Numbered from the stretch's first letter, positions 24,425 through 37,138 are shown. The stretch is DNA of 64,000 nt from Phellopilus nigrolimitatus (GCA_021029095.1 JAJOHG010000013.1:248001-312000); one strand, 5' to 3'. Notes: generated by a model from the letters alone, not told the origin. A program made the numbers and translations.

Positions 24425-25462
24425 TGAAACGATAAGCAATAGTAGTCATGAGATCTGTATATTATAAATGATATGTTCATAAGCAACATCTCGCGGAGTG
24501 ACAAGGATGGATGTGATCCAGAAGCACCATTACAGCGAACAGAGAGCTTACCCGTCAAGACACTCTAGCTCAGAGTACCGCCAATGAGCTGACCTATGCC
24601 GTACTGTAAGCCACTAACAGTACCAATCACGCCTCGGTTTTGCCTCTGAAATGCCGTAGAGGCGAGATACAATGTAATACGCCGAGGGATAAACGACGCG
24701 ACAGATCCCAAGAAGCGCGTGCGACGAATAAGCGGATCGTACTAATCGCAAGAAAACAGCGTTGAGCTGCGAAACCGATATTGACCAACGTGAAGATGAA
24801 CGGCGATGGTGCGCAGCGATGATGTCGAATGGCCTGGGCAGAGATCCATGACCGGAAGAATCTCCAGCATGTCCAAGAATGGTGGGACCACCTGGTGAAG
24901 GATCTCGTCAAGAAAAATCAATGTCGACAAAACCAGGCGCAAGCTCAGATGGGGTGTTCATTGTGTTAAGACCTTTCGGTAGGACACTTCGGTGTAGTTT
25001 GTTGTGGCCCGCAAGAGAGTAAATCCCGTGTTGAGACTAGATTCTGAGAGGATCAATTCGGAGTCATGCTCAATTTATATCTATTTATCAGATTTCTAAT
25101 CAAGAGCCGTAACAAACCTTGTAACGAGCCATATCTGCGGCCAAGGTCTACAACAGTTCGTCCTTCTGCACATAGAACCCACTGTAAAAAAGGCAACTGT
25201 GGCTGAGTGCCTGCAACACGCTTGCTTCTTTACAAATACGCAGAACTAGACACGTAACCCTTATCAAGAGAAAATTGGGAAAGCTACATAAAATTATATA
25301 GAAACACGATAGAACTACAGCGTCCAGGGAATTTCGAGAGCACGATGATAGACAAAGATTCCAGAGAGGAAGATACATAAGATTGAAAAACAGAAATCAG
25401 AAGCAATTCGACTCAACGGGTCATCATCGTAAAGGTCTCGACTGTGCCAATGTATAAACATT
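24425..25462. other. Degenerate sequence between P450 remnant and F-box gene
   Basis: Minus-strand frames around 24560-24940 look partly coding (a segment RGVIGTVSGLQYGIGQLIGG and, further upstream, SVSQLNAVF), but no intact exon set emerges. They could be remnants of a membrane transporter; I cannot assign a family with confidence. 25000-25462 is AT-rich 3' flank of the F-box gene. Confidence 0.35.
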
Positions 25463-27573
25463 TCAGGAAGTCGAGGGCCGGCCGTACTGGTAAACATGCA
25501 GTTCGTTATTTTCCGTAGCCAGCGTGATCGTGCCCGCGGCTGGGTCGAGGAACATGTGGTACACCCCGTCCAGCACGGCATCCGGTACGTCCAGCGTCAC
25601 CGGAACCAACGTCGTGCACTCGCAATAGCCTGCATTGACGCCTTCCGCCGTACAGTGCGGAGAGCGCGGGGACACGTCTGGATCAGGAAACGTCACAAGC
25701 TTCAGAGCGCGCCGCGTTTGCCGTCTCCGGCTCTTCCGCCGCGACAGCCAGCTCCGTGCACGCAGCCTGCCGGAGCGCCCACCTGCGCAATCCTCCGCCG
25801 CGTCGTACTCGCGCTCCTCGATCCAGCCGAGGTGGTTAAATGACTGGGCAAGTATCGGCAGGCCATTGTGGCCTAGACTGATAAGAACTGGGTCCTTGAT
25901 CTCGATGACACTCCGCACATGCGCGCATGGCCCACCGGCAAGCACCTGGGTGCTCGCTTCGCTTTTGCTCTTGCTCTCTCCCTTGCTCTTATTTTCCCAC
26001 TTATCCTCAGCTTCGGCCATCGCACCGACATCAGCATCGTATCTGTCATCTGCGACGGATGAATAGTGCTGCGTTGCACGCCAAACCCTGCGCAGGCCAG
26101 AGCTTGACTCCTCGACAGTGAGATAGAGGATAATCGTGCTCGAGCGGCGCGGCACGCCGGGGTACGTCGGCCACCACTGTGGGAGCACCCAGACAGTATG
26201 TGGTGTCATTGAACGGTCCGAGAACACTGCGCGATCGTGCGCCCAAGGAAACGCTGTCTCAGCGGTGGGCTGGATCGTAGGTAGCGGATGGGCGAGGCTA
26301 CGCGAGGGGCTCCAAATAGATGCGCGACTACGTATAAAAGCAAGGGAGTAAGCCCGTCTGATCTCCGTTCCCCAGTGCTCGGTGTGAAGAATAATGGATA
26401 ATCTGTCGTCAGACAGATGCAGACCGATGACAGCTCGACCGTACTCCTGAAAGATACAGTTTCTTCAATATACGAACAGCAAGCTTTGGAAGAACACATA
26501 CGTAAGGGATACCCGTATCGCAAATATAGCTCAATCCAGATTTCCAGTTCAGCACCACATGCAATCCCGTGCTCCCGGTATCACTACATTCAAAAACGGC
26601 GCAAAGCATCTTTTGAGACGCATCTAAGAAGTGGAGTTCAGCCGCGAGAGACCACGGTGTAATTAGATCCCCCAGATCTTCAAATGCCACAGGGAGCGAT
26701 GAAGTCGGCTCGGGAAATTGAATGCGGAGGATCTTCAGATGAAGGTTTTGCACAAAATCGGGACTAAAATTTATATGGATGAGATGCTACTTAATGAATT
26801 GTTTAAGGAGTATTATTTACGCACTCTGACGACATCTTTCCCGTTATCCAGTACAACGATCTTGTCGCATAGTCTCCTTGAACGTTGATGAGCACAGCAT
26901 CGGGGCCCATCGAATAATGCCCAGCACGAGCACTCGTTCGTGTATCCCATCCAATTAATTCGCCCGCTTTCGTAGGAAGTACAAGATGTCTCCGGGAAGT
27001 AAACTTCATAACATACGAAGCATGGTCAAGGTCAACATTTTCAAGACGAACGATTCGCGGAGAGGCGACACTCTTGGGTCTATCTCTATTCCATGACTGT
27101 TCAGCCGCAGTAGTCATGAGGACGGAATGTTTGAGTTGAGCGGTGGTCAGCGCGGATGTAGACAGGTAATCGTGCAAAGAGACGCGACGGCCTCGACACA
27201 TGAGCTTGAATGCAAGGTTCCTCCAGACAGAAAGCGACTGGGACAAACAGAGGAACATGTGCGAAACCTTTGCATGGGCGAAACCCACGCGTAAGAAATT
27301 ATATCGGGTGTGTATGTAGTTCGACATACCACGTACCTGTGCTAAACTGAGTACATCCGCGACATCTAAATGCATAAAGAGTTCCAATACAACGTCGGCG
27401 GGAAATTCTCCGAGCAGCCTCTGTTGAGAAGACCGTTCGACCGGCACAAAAAGCGGCTCAAGGGAACTACGCTCTTCCGAAGGTTTATCACGTCGTGAAG
27501 TGGGCTGGTGCTGCGACAGTTTTCGCTTCAGACGAGCCCTAGCGAGCAGAGCGATAAACTTGATCTTGAACAT
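25463..27573 (-). CDS. F-box domain protein
   Basis: This is a predicted substrate adaptor of an SCF ubiquitin ligase. It starts MFKIKFIALLARARLKRKL at 27573. The F-box follows at roughly residues 55-100 (LLGEFPADVVLELFMHLDVADVLSLAQV, interrupted by an intron, then SRSLSVWRNLAFKL). The long C-terminal part carries strands of a beta-propeller-like type: HYSMGPDAVLINVQGDYA, a middle part with GRAVIGLHLSDDR-like sequence on the 26.4 kb exons, and LAVSWTIHRAVFSDR-like text before MTPHTVWVLPQWWPTY. It ends TLATENNELHVYQYGRPSTS at 25463. Such F-box proteins form large, fast-evolving families in mushrooms. The target is unknown and internal exon boundaries around 26.2-26.8 kb are uncertain. Confidence 0.8.
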
Positions 27574-28062
27574 CTCTCACTTCTCGGTATCGAAGGGTAT
27601 CGATCGAGGAAGGGGAAGAGAGAAGTAATGAACAAAGTTGAGAGCGGGGTTAATGAAGCGCGCCGTAACAACTAGTAATGAGCTATTAGTCAGACCTCAG
27701 AGACTAGAGACACCAAGTATTAGTTTTCCATGAGGCAGAAGAGTAGACAGCGGTAGAGGAGAAATGGTATATAGTGAAGCTGGAGAGGGGACCTGGCGGT
27801 CAAGAGCCTGAAGGCCTGTCGTCCTCTTGCCATCGAGTATCTTTGATGGGAGTGATTTACGTAACCTGCCATCCATGGACGCCGATCATTCTCAAAAATT
27901 TGGTCGACATCGTCCATTTGGCCACTGTCTGCTTTAAGTCTGCAACTTTTCTTGGCGGTTTCCTCTTCTCTGTCTCTGGCACTCTGCAGTTTTGACTGTC
28001 TTTATCCTGAAACTGCTGTCTGTATCATCTGTTTTGCTCGTTTGTCACGAAAATTTGTAGAT
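27574..28062. promoter_or_regulatory. Divergent intergenic region, F-box gene / KRE33
   Basis: About 490 bp between two start codons pointing away from each other, holding both promoters and leaders. No other gene seen. Confidence 0.45.
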
Positions 28063-31000
28063 ATGAGGAAGCAACTGGATCCTCGGATACCCATCCTGAT
28101 CAACAACAATGTCAAGAAAAATCATCGTTCTTTCATAGTGCTTGTTGGAGACAAGGGCAGGGATCAGGTGAGATAGTACTTTGTATCTTAGGAAGCTTAC
28201 TGATAGAGTTTTGTGTAGATTGTAAACTTACATTTTCTTCTTTCGCAAGCTCGAGTATCTGCACGTCCTTCAGTGCTATGGTGCTACAAGAAGGACCTCG
28301 GGTTTACTAGGTGCGTCTCGCTTCAAGTTTTGCTTACTTATCACTGGAAATAATCTCGCACACAAAGTCACCGTAAAAAACGAGAAGCAAGGATCAAGCG
28401 GGATGTCAAGCGGGGGATCCGTGAGGCGAACGAACAGAATCCGTTCGAGATTTTCGTTACTGTAACAGATATCCGATATACGTGCGTCCGTTTACTTAGA
28501 AGGCTTGAATCCGATTCACAGGTTCCACTAGGTACTACAAGGAATCGGACAAGATTCTGGGAAACACATACGGGATGTGTGTGTTGCAGGATTTCGAGGC
28601 AATCACGCCGAACTTGCTTGCGAGGACAATTGAGACAGTGGAAGGAGGAGGTCTGGTCGTGCTGCTGCTAAAAACGATGACCTCTTTGAGGCAGCTGTAT
28701 GCAATGTCGATGGTGCGTGTCAACTGGTCATCTCAGACGCTCTACCAATTCTGAATATGCTGGTCTCTCAGGATGTGCACTCCCGTTACCGGACATCTTC
28801 TCATGATTCGGTCGTTGCCCGTTTTAACGAGCGCTTCATCCTCTCCCTCGGCTCATGCGACGACTGCCTCGTGCTCGACGACGAGCTCAACGTCCTCCCG
28901 ATATCCCGCGGGAAGGACATAACGCCCGTAGACGAAACATACCCGTCTAAAGGTAAGGGAAAGGCCGACATAGAGCTCGTAGAACTGCGCTCGAACCTCG
29001 CGGACATAAAACCTGCCGGGGAGCTCGTTAAGCTCGCCCGCACGCTCGATCAAGCCCAGGCGATTCTCACCTTCGTGGATGCGATCGCGGAGAAGACGCT
29101 CAGTTCAACCGTCACGCTCACTGCGGCGCGTGGACGCGGAAAATCGGCTACGCTTGGCCTTGCCATTGCCGCTGCTCTGGCGCACGGGTACTCAAACATC
29201 TTCGTGACCAGTCCGAGCCCGGAAAATCTGAAGACGCTTTTTGAGTTTATTTTCAAGGGCATGGACGTTCTTGGGTACGAGGAACATTTGGATTATGACA
29301 TTGCTCAAAGTACGAATCCTGAATTCAACAAAGCAATCGTACGGGTCAATGTATTCAGAGATCATCGTCAAACGATCCAGGTAGGTTACTTGAAATGCTT
29401 AGTATATTCTGCGTCTGACGTTATTTCTACAGTACATCCAACCACAGGATGCTCATGTTCTTGGCCAAGCAGAGCTTGTTATCATCGATGAAGCTGCCGC
29501 CATTCCGCTTCCACTCGTGCGCAACCTCCTCGGCCCATACCTCGTCTTCATGGCATCCACCATAAACGGTTACGAAGGTACTGGCCGCTCGCTCTCCCTC
29601 AAGCTTATCCAACAACTTCGCGAAAGCACCCGTCCCTCTCATAGCAAAGATGCTCAGCGCACTGAGGATACTGCCATCTCATCTTCGTCGACAAAGCCCA
29701 CTGCGAAGGCACCGCCGAAAGCTCGTACGCTGCGCGAAATCAAACTTGAAACACCCATCCGATACAGCGCGGGAGACCGAGTCGAGAAGTGGCTCAACAT
29801 GCTCCTGTGCCTTGACGCGACGGTCGCTACGCGTGGACTCGCGCAGGGCTGTCCGCACCCATCGCAGTGTGAATTGTTTTACGTCTCTCGTGACACGCTG
29901 TTTAGTTTCCATCCCGCATCCGAGGTGTTCCTGCAGCGCATGATGGCGCTATATGTCGCAAGCCACTACAAGAATCAGCCGAACGATCTCCAGCTCCTGT
30001 CTGACGCGCCTGCGCATCACCTCTTCGTCCTTCTTCCCCCGCTGAAAGACGACGAAAGCCACTTGCCAGAGCCGATTGTCGTGATGCAGATTGCTCTGGA
30101 GGGAAACATCAGCAAGCAAGCGATCATGGAGTCGCTTAGCCGGGGTCTGCGGTCGGGAGGAGACCTTATCCCATGGCTGGTCTCACAGCAATTTCAAGAA
30201 ACACAATTCGCGCTGCTCTCTGGTGCTCGGGTAGTCCGAATCGCAACTCATCCAGACTACACGAACGTGAGTTCTTTCAACGTGGTTTCTATCCTGGATA
30301 CCTATAACGATACGTATAGATGGGCTATGGAGCTCGAGCGCTTCAGGCTCTGAACTCGTACTACAGCGGGGAATACTTCAGCTTAGATGAGGCCGTCCAT
30401 GAGGAGCGCTCTTACCCTGATGCTGCAGCATTTGACCCGGTGAGCCTGTTCATTATCGATTCAACAGCTATCAGGCATACTGACAACTTAATCCAGTCAA
30501 CGATCCTTCTTACAGATAACCCAACCGTCCGTGCACCCACTGCAATGCCACCGCTTCTCCAGCGCCTATCAGAGAGAAAGCCGGAGACATTAGACTATCT
30601 TGGTGTCTCTTATGGGCTTACTTCTCCCCTTTTACGGTGATATATATCTGTTATAATATGTTAATGAATACTGACTATGAACAGGTTTTGGAAACGCGCC
30701 GGCTACGTGCCATTGTATATCAGGCAAACAACAAGCGACTTAACTGGCGAGCATAGTTGTGTGATGGTGCGTGGGCTGAACAGCTCTGACGAACGGGATC
30801 TGGACTGGCTTGGTGAATTCGCGAAGGGTGCGTTCCTTTCGTTATACAACATCTAGTAAGAGAGAATTCTCAAAGCATAGTTCTTGTTTCTTTTTTTTCA
30901 GACTTCCGAAGACGATTCCTTTCCTTGCTTTCATTCAAGTTCCGGGAGTTTGGAAGTGTAATGGCTTTGAGTATTCTCGGGGCAGCTGACGAAGGGGTGA

Positions 31001-32086
31001 AAAGGTTAGATGTCAGACGCTCTCGAGGTAAGAAATTTTCCAATTTAGTGCTTGGTATATATCTCTAAAAGAAACATTCTAGAGCTCGGCTCGTCTGAAT
31101 TGTCCATCCTAATGACGCCATTCGACGTAAAACGGCTGGACTCGTATGCGAATAATTTGCTTGACTACCACGTCATCCTCGACCTCCTTCCAACTATCGC
31201 CCCGCTATACTTCGAAAAGCGGCTGGGAGAGGAAGTGAGGCTTAGCGCTGTGCAGAGCGCGATCCTGCTGGCGATTGGTCTTCAGAGAAAGAGCATTGAG
31301 GAGGTCGAGGTGCGTCGCCTATTCCCGCATTATTTGATGATTCGTGATTTAGAAATTGACTGTCTCCAATGTGTATGTTTGCCAGGCTGAATTGCAGCTC
31401 CCCGTGTCGCAGGCCCTCGCGCTTTTCGTAAAGGTCGTGCGCAAGATCACGAAGCGACTGCAGGATATACAGAAGGCGGCAATAAGCGCAGAGCTGCCGC
31501 TGCCGGTCTCCCTCTCCTCGCGCGTAGACCGTGAAAAGGTCCACGACGCGGGCGTGATGGATGTGGACACAAATTCCGGAGACGTAGCGAAGGATGATGC
31601 GCCTGGCGACGACGAAGGGGACGCGGAAGTCGATGATGATGATGGCGATGACGATAGCGAAGAAAAACGCGCGTTCAAAGAGAAACAGCGCGAGATGATC
31701 CAGGCTCTGGACCTCAGCAAGTGAGTTTGTTCGTCTATTTAACCTCGTGCTAGCGCTGGATGGCTCATCAGAGCGTCCATATCTTAACTTTGCACCTCCC
31801 TCGCCTACAACTCGACCATCTCCTGGTATCATGTACTATTCAAAACGCGCACAGGTTTGTTATTGACGACCACAGCGCCGATTGGTCGAGCGCCGAGGCT
31901 CAGGTGGCGCGGGCCGCGCAAGGGAAAGGAAAGGGCCTGGTGCGGTCGACTGTCGTGAGCGTGAAGGCGGCTGCCGGCGCCAGTGCCGCTGGCCAGAAGC
32001 GGAAGGCGGGGGACGAGCGTGAAGGCAAGGGCGCAGAAGATGGAGGGAAGAAGAAGACGCGGCGAGGGAAGAAGGCAAAACAGTGA
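28063..32086 (+). CDS. KRE33: RNA cytidine acetyltransferase Kre33/NAT10
   Basis: This nucleolar enzyme makes N4-acetylcytidine in 18S rRNA and tRNA using ATP and acetyl-CoA, and is needed for 40S maturation. The start MRKQLDPRIPILINNNVKK at 28063 matches the family. The N-terminal domain follows with FTSHRKKREARIKRDVKRGI and TDIRYTYYKESDKILGNTYG. The RecA-like helicase module has Walker A TAARGRGKSATLGLAIA and the DEAA-type Walker B VIIDEAAAIPLPLV. Next come the GNAT acetyltransferase part, with RIATHPDYTN and a GYGARALQ acetyl-CoA loop, and GVSYGLTSPLLRFWKRAGYVPLYI. The tRNA-binding region includes the acidic run at 31550-31670. The Lys-rich tail KKKTRRGKKAKQ ends at TGA 32084-32086. Length and domain order are normal; no lesion seen. 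Confidence 0.96.
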
Positions 32087-32247
32087 GAAGACGGTATGAA
32101 GTCGCGTGCTGTCAGTGTTTTTATTTTATTTCTCATTGCATTAGTGATCAAAAGGTCGGCTCGTCGACTACCAGGTCGAATTGTCCATTATGTTTTCAGC
32201 AGATATAACAATTTATTTTCTTTACTGCTTTGTTTCGCCATATATAG

Positions 32248-32529
32248 CTAACCAAAAAAGTGGACCGCAATGTCTCTAAGTTCAGTGAGATTCGCATGCA
32301 TCGAATTATGACTATGACGACCTAAACCTTCAAGCGCTCGGATATTACTTCTTCGCTTGATTTCTACCAATGCTTTTCTTTCCGATGCGGGAAACAGATC
32401 CAGATGCCCAAACCTGCGAAGTCTGACGTTGCTGAAGAGCAATGCGGCGGCGACAGGGCCCACGCCGTAAGCGTTTCGGACATCGTTGACGGTAGCTCGA
32501 TCACTCGAGAGTGTTTTATAGATGGTCAT
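32248..32529 (-). CDS. Small ORF of unknown function (93 codons)
   Basis: Reads MTIYKTLSSDRATVNDVRNA through GVGPVAAALLFSNVRLRRFG, to stop at 32248. The open frame continues upstream without an ATG, so it may be a last exon. It has no recognised domain, and other frames of similar size overlap it on the opposite strand. Convergent to KRE33, 160 bp beyond its stop. Weak call. Confidence 0.22.
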   Translation of the reverse strand: MTIYKTLSSDRATVNDVRNAYGVGPVAAALLFSNVRLRRFGHLDLFPASERKALVEIKRRSNIRALEGLGRHSHNSMHANLTELRDIAVHFFG

Positions 32530-33372
32530 CGTCCCCGCCTGAAGGACTCGAGAAAGGCGAAGAAGACAGTGATGCCCTCGGTTTTGGGGGGCGGGGGAGT
32601 CGTTCCTTGGGAGAAGATTGTCGAGGACAACAACAGGCGGCTTGCTCGTCATCGAGAAAGGCTGGAAATAAACTTGAAATTGTGCCGTGAACAGAAAATG
32701 AAATCCAAACACTTTGGGAGAACGAGGGAAATAGCCTCATGTTCTTTCCGGGCTGCTATTTATTGTCTTTGCCTATGGACGCGTCGAAGGCCCTAGTCGA
32801 CAAATCGATGTTAAATCGCGTCATCCGAGCACCTCATAAGATTCTTGGCATCTCGACGTGCCTTGCACCGCCTGTTCCGAGCTTATACGCTTAAATATGC
32901 TCTGACGTCTTCTTGAGTTCTGTCGTTGTGGTCTTCTCTGTCCCCTGTCTCCCGCCTCCTGAAGGTCCTGAAGTCTTCCTAAGAATTGAAAACGAACAAA
33001 ACCAGTTCTCCCACGAGTCAATCAGGCTTATGAAGGAGTTATCGAGCCCCACTGGCATGTGCATACTGAATTGTTTTTATCCCTATGACGAACTTTGCTG
33101 CGCCTTCGTATCTGCTCCAAGTCTTCATGGTTTTTTTCTTCGTGCCTGCACACCGCACACCTAATGCAGCAGCAGATGACCTCACCACAACCCTTTATAT
33201 CAAGACTATTTTTAGACTGCTACTATATAGACCCACGCTTCGCTCTGATTTTACCGCTCCTTACCCTCGAACCACGACCTAGCACTTTTATTCTCACCAG
33301 TACGATTCTTCACTCGTTGCATGGGCTGTTAACAAGTGTGCTGACGTCGGGCTCGTCCTTTTTCAGACGACA
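32530..33372. other. Upstream region of the cysteine-rich peptide gene
   Basis: No gene found. The last few hundred bases are pyrimidine-rich with ...TTTTTCAG just before the ATG at 33373, which suggests a leader intron or at least a strong CT-rich promoter, often seen at highly expressed fungal genes. Confidence 0.4.
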
Positions 33373-34218
33373 ATGAACTCCTCCAACGGACCGATTTCCA
33401 TGCCTGCTCGCGCCGCCGTTGCGCAGCAGCCTACTGGCGCGATTCAGATGGGTATGTTTTTTCTTTTCCTTTTTTTTCTTCCTCAAATGAGCGAGACTGG
33501 TTTCGCTCTACGCTGCTTGCACCCCGTCAAATATCGTTACTGACAAGCCATTCGTCTCTTTTATCGTTGCGATTATTCGAACACTTTCGAACGACATCGA
33601 CCGCGCTCCCTCTTACCGGCTATACCGACGTACTTCTCTGATACTCCACCGGTGGTCTGAATTCCAAAATACAGTTCCCACCTCCGCGCCTACGAGCCAG
33701 CAGCCTGGCGAGCAGAAGGCCATGCGCATCCGTGGCGGTGGGGCGTCCAAGGTGAGCTCTATTCCCAGCCTTTTAGCCCCGTTCTCGCCTCCGCGTTCCC
33801 TCGCTATGGGCGCTCTGCGCTGCTATATCAGGCCTATCTTCTTCACCGGCTATTTATAAACGCTCCGTCGGGTATCCACGTGGTTGTGGACTCCATTCCG
33901 ATCTCGCATATTACATAATTCCGTAATTCCGAATTTAGTACATGTGCTAACGCCTTGCGGATAGGACTGCTTCCTGGGCCTACTCGAGTGCTTCATGTGC
34001 TTTGGTGCGTTTTTCTGTCCTGCTCCTCTTGCAATCATACCCGACTAACTAAACTTTGTGCTTGATGTCTACCAGAATGCTGCAAGGTACGTTTTCGAAG
34101 AAGACGTCGCCTCCGTGGCCCTCTGGCTGACACGCTTCACTTTATGTAGGGCATCTGCGATTGCTGCGGAACGATCCTGTGCTGCCCGTGCGAGACTGTT
34201 GAAGACTGCTGCTGCTAA
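33373..34218 (+). CDS. Small cysteine-rich protein, five exons including an 11-nt micro-exon
   Basis: The exons are 33373-33451, 33675-33751, 33965-34004, 34076-34086 and 34150-34218, all with GT-AG introns. They give 91 codons plus TAA. The N-terminal half is a Gln/Pro/Ser-rich linker without cysteine (MNSSNGPISMPARAAVAQQ..., then MRIRGGGASK). The C-terminal 39 residues hold 14 cysteines, mostly in CC or CxxC pairs (ECFMCFECCK, CDCCGTILCCPC, EDCCC). There is no signal peptide. The layout recalls the CYSTM-type Cys-rich C-terminal modules, which sit at or in membranes and have been tied to stress and metals, but membership is inference. Introns 1 and 2 (223 and 213 nt) are far longer than the ~55 nt usual in this window. 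Confidence 0.72.
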
Positions 34219-35073
34219 ACGCGAATAGCTGCCGATGTCAGTGCTCCGTTTAGTGATTCAAGGCCCGTCTGATCCGTACCTGCGCTGCTCTGAATTTTAC
34301 GCCGGGCGGGCTCAGACAATTTCTGGACTGGATTCTTTCTAACTTGTTGTTTTCTCCCGCTGCCCACTGGGCAAAGGTGGCAGTACTTAACGTGCTCATA
34401 TTATATTTGTACCATGCGATCTGTTGAATGTCTTATCGGTTTGATTCCCCGTTTATACTGAAAAAAAGAGTTGTGATTACTTGCAGTGCGAATAAAGTAG
34501 GCTTTACTATTAAGCTTGCAAAAAGTAGTGGGCCGTTGCACATCGAGGAAACTGTCTTCTATGCAATCATAGAGGAAAAGGAGACAGGAAGAACGTGCGA
34601 TAGTACATGACGGTGTCTGGAGAGAATAATTCTCGCTTCGCGAGGGCGGTCTTCGTGCTCGTGTGTGGGGCAGTAGGTACATACGCTGCCTCGCAGGCCG
34701 CACGTGCGAAGTACATCTGATCCTGTCCAGCCTTTTCCCATACATCGTACACTCACGAAGTATCTTAGGCAGAGATCGTACAGGGTCCGAGGTAACAATA
34801 GTAGACCGAAGAAAGCCTGCAATCAAGGAAACAGGTTCCTTGTGATGATAGCTTTCGTCGTCGTAACTCGGACATAGAAAAGGGAGCAAGGTGTTGTAAA
34901 ATAAGGTCGCACAGCGCTGCAGACTCATTGAGATCCAGGTTTACGGATTTCGACCCTTTGCCAGATCGAAGCACACCGTCCTCCAAGGAGGCGGCCGAGT
35001 ATAGTTTATACATTTTCTCCATTGCGTTACATGCTATTCCTTATCTCGTCGTTCCACAGCTGGATTCCTTCAG
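34219..35073. other. Convergent 3' region, cysteine-rich gene / reductase
   Basis: Holds two 3' UTRs. A minus-strand frame at 34401-34928 (175 codons) has no domain or exon support, so I treat the stretch as non-coding. Confidence 0.35.
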
Positions 35074-36435
35074 TCACTCCCAGCTCTTCTCAACGGCGAG
35101 CAAGCTGTCCGTCATGTCCTCCACCGTCTTCTCCCACGGCGTAAACTCCCCAAACCCGAGCACGGCCCGCATGCGCGCCACGTCGATCGTCGCAATCGGC
35201 GTCCTCTTCGCCGCGCGCGGGTCCTTCAGGCGGCCCTCGCGCGCGAGCGCCGGGCGCGTTGTCGTCAGGTGCTCCACCGCGTCCTTCCACGTGAAGCTCG
35301 GTCCGCCCATCAGCAGGCGCTTGCGGCCCACCGCGCTCGCCGCCGGCGCGCGCAGCGCGAGGATGTGCGCGCGCGCGGCGTCGCGCACGTCGATCGTCAG
35401 CGGGCTCGGGAACTGCGGGTGCGCGAGCGCGCCGCCCGCGCCCGGCGCCTGCAGCACGCACGTGTAGAACACCCCCGGCGTAGAGTATTGCGCGAGCCCG
35501 TCCTTCGCGACGACCGTGCCCGGGGCGAGCGGGCCGTACAGGTAAGGTGGGTTTACTTCTTGCACGGTGAGAGCTGTTCAAATAACGTGATGCATATAAC
35601 GCACTGGTTGTGATGTCGACTTCCGGGTGCTCGTCGGCGAACTTCCAGACCTCCTGCTCGGAAATCGTCTTCGCGCCGCTGTAGACCCACAGCGGGTGGT
35701 GTTTCCCATCGAGCACCTGCTCTCTCGTAGCGGGGTTCCAGTCTGCGAGCGATGTATACATCGGCAACACATTTGGAGACAGCACGTATTTCCTCACCCT
35801 TGTCCGTGTAATGGTAGTCCGTGAACGTCCGGGCCGCATCGATGTCATTCGCCGTGCCCCAGGAGCTGGTCACGACAACTCTCGTGACGCCAGCGGCCGC
35901 CGACTGCCGCACGACGTTCAGAGCGCCCTTAACAGCAGACTACCGAGCCCGTTCAAAATGAGTATTCACGACTCGGATGCGTCACTCACATCCAGCATGC
36001 CGTGCGCGTCTTGGCGGCCAGCGAGTGGGGCAGCAGCATGGATCACTGCGCCGACGCCTACGACACGTTCGTGTTATTACACATCGTGCGTGCTTATGCA
36101 CAATATGAACACACCTTTGAGGGCCTCCGTGAAATCGCCATCAACGATATCCGCTATGGCGGCGACGTCGACAGTGCCGCCGAACTGCTTTTTCGCAGCT
36201 TCGACCTTGGCGGGCCTGGTCGTGCTGGAATTGGATCTCGCTATGAGATGATGTTGTGCAGGCTATCTAGAGGATATGGCTCACATTCTGACAGGGTAGC
36301 CGGCCTCAAGTGCCTGCAGCACGATGTGCGAGCCGAGGTAGCCTGTTGCTCCGGTGATCTTGCAGAGAAGTGAGACATGGGTCAGAAATGGGGATAATAG
36401 AATTCGTTATTTACAAGAACAAGTGGCAAAGACAT
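35074..36435 (-). CDS. Dihydroflavonol-4-reductase-like NAD(P)-dependent reductase (extended SDR)
   Basis: This is a cytosolic short-chain reductase of the DFR/epimerase type, which reduces aldehydes or ketones with NADPH. The first exon is only seven codons (MSLPLVL at 36435), spliced to ITGATGYLGSHIVLQALEAG, which holds the GxxGxxG dinucleotide loop. KKQFGGTVDVAAIADIVDGD and VTRVVVTSSWGT follow, then YTDKDWNPATREQVLDGKHH and the catalytic YSGAK (YxxxK) at about 35650. HPEVDITTINPPYLYGPLAP is joined over an intron. The C-terminus ends LLAVEKSWE at 35074. All junctions are in frame. The final exon is GC-rich, which explains a long false frame at 35090-35848. Such enzymes in fungi act on methylglyoxal-type carbonyls or secondary metabolites; the substrate is unknown. 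Confidence 0.88.
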
Positions 36436-37138
36436 TGGGTGTGGTTGTACGAAAGAAGATCAAGGACAGCCGAGGACTTTGGGTGGTATTCTGCGCGATG
36501 AGATGATCCTCAAGGCTTCATATACCTTTTTATCTGTCTTCTGTCCACCCAGCAGTTCAGTTCCCAACGTCGTAACAGTGATGAAACGCCGTTTACGCCT
36601 ATCGAAGCTGATGCATCACGTCCTGCTAGTTCTCCTGGATCTAAGAAGCCCGATTTTGCAAATACACAAAAAGAACTTGATCCAAGCAGTACCAGCCGTA
36701 TGATCCCGAGCCTAGTTCGAACAGTATGTTGTCCTATGACCTGGGAGAGTCTGCACTGATGAGGAAGTGGCCATTCAGAAGATGGATGAGAATTTCAGAA
36801 TATCCGCTCTTGTCGCTGGTAGGCAGTCTCTGCGAGCGGTCCGGAAATGGATACAGGAGCACAGCACTAAAGATCACAAGCTGGCAAGAGTAAACCGTAA
36901 AAATGATTTCAAAACAGGCTTCACGCTAGGTATGAAAAAAGACAGTCAACGTACTCGCCAAGATACTGTAGATGCATGCTAATATTAATACAACATTGAG
37001 GGCACTTCAAGTCGTACCAAGAAATGTAGCACTCAAGTGTGAACCATGATACGGAGCAAAAGAGTCAGACTTAACACCAACCATCAGAGAATAAGAGAGA
37101 GAAAACTCTAGAAGCCAAAGAGATAACAATATGTAAAA
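36436..37138. other. Intergenic, no gene seen
   Basis: Contains the promoter of the reductase and the 3' flank of the GT90 gene. Short frames only. Confidence 0.35.

Noticed and set aside
25496..26066. Plus-strand frames opposite the F-box gene
   Set aside because: Antisense shadows. The minus strand carries the spliced, coherent protein.
34401..34928. 175-codon minus-strand frame in the convergent spacer
   Set aside because: No domain, overlapping frames of similar size on both strands, and it sits where two 3' UTRs are expected.
35090..35848. Minus-strand frame of 252 codons overlapping the reductase
   Set aside because: It is a neighbouring frame of the true reductase exon, high in Arg/Ala from GC content, and it crosses a real intron.
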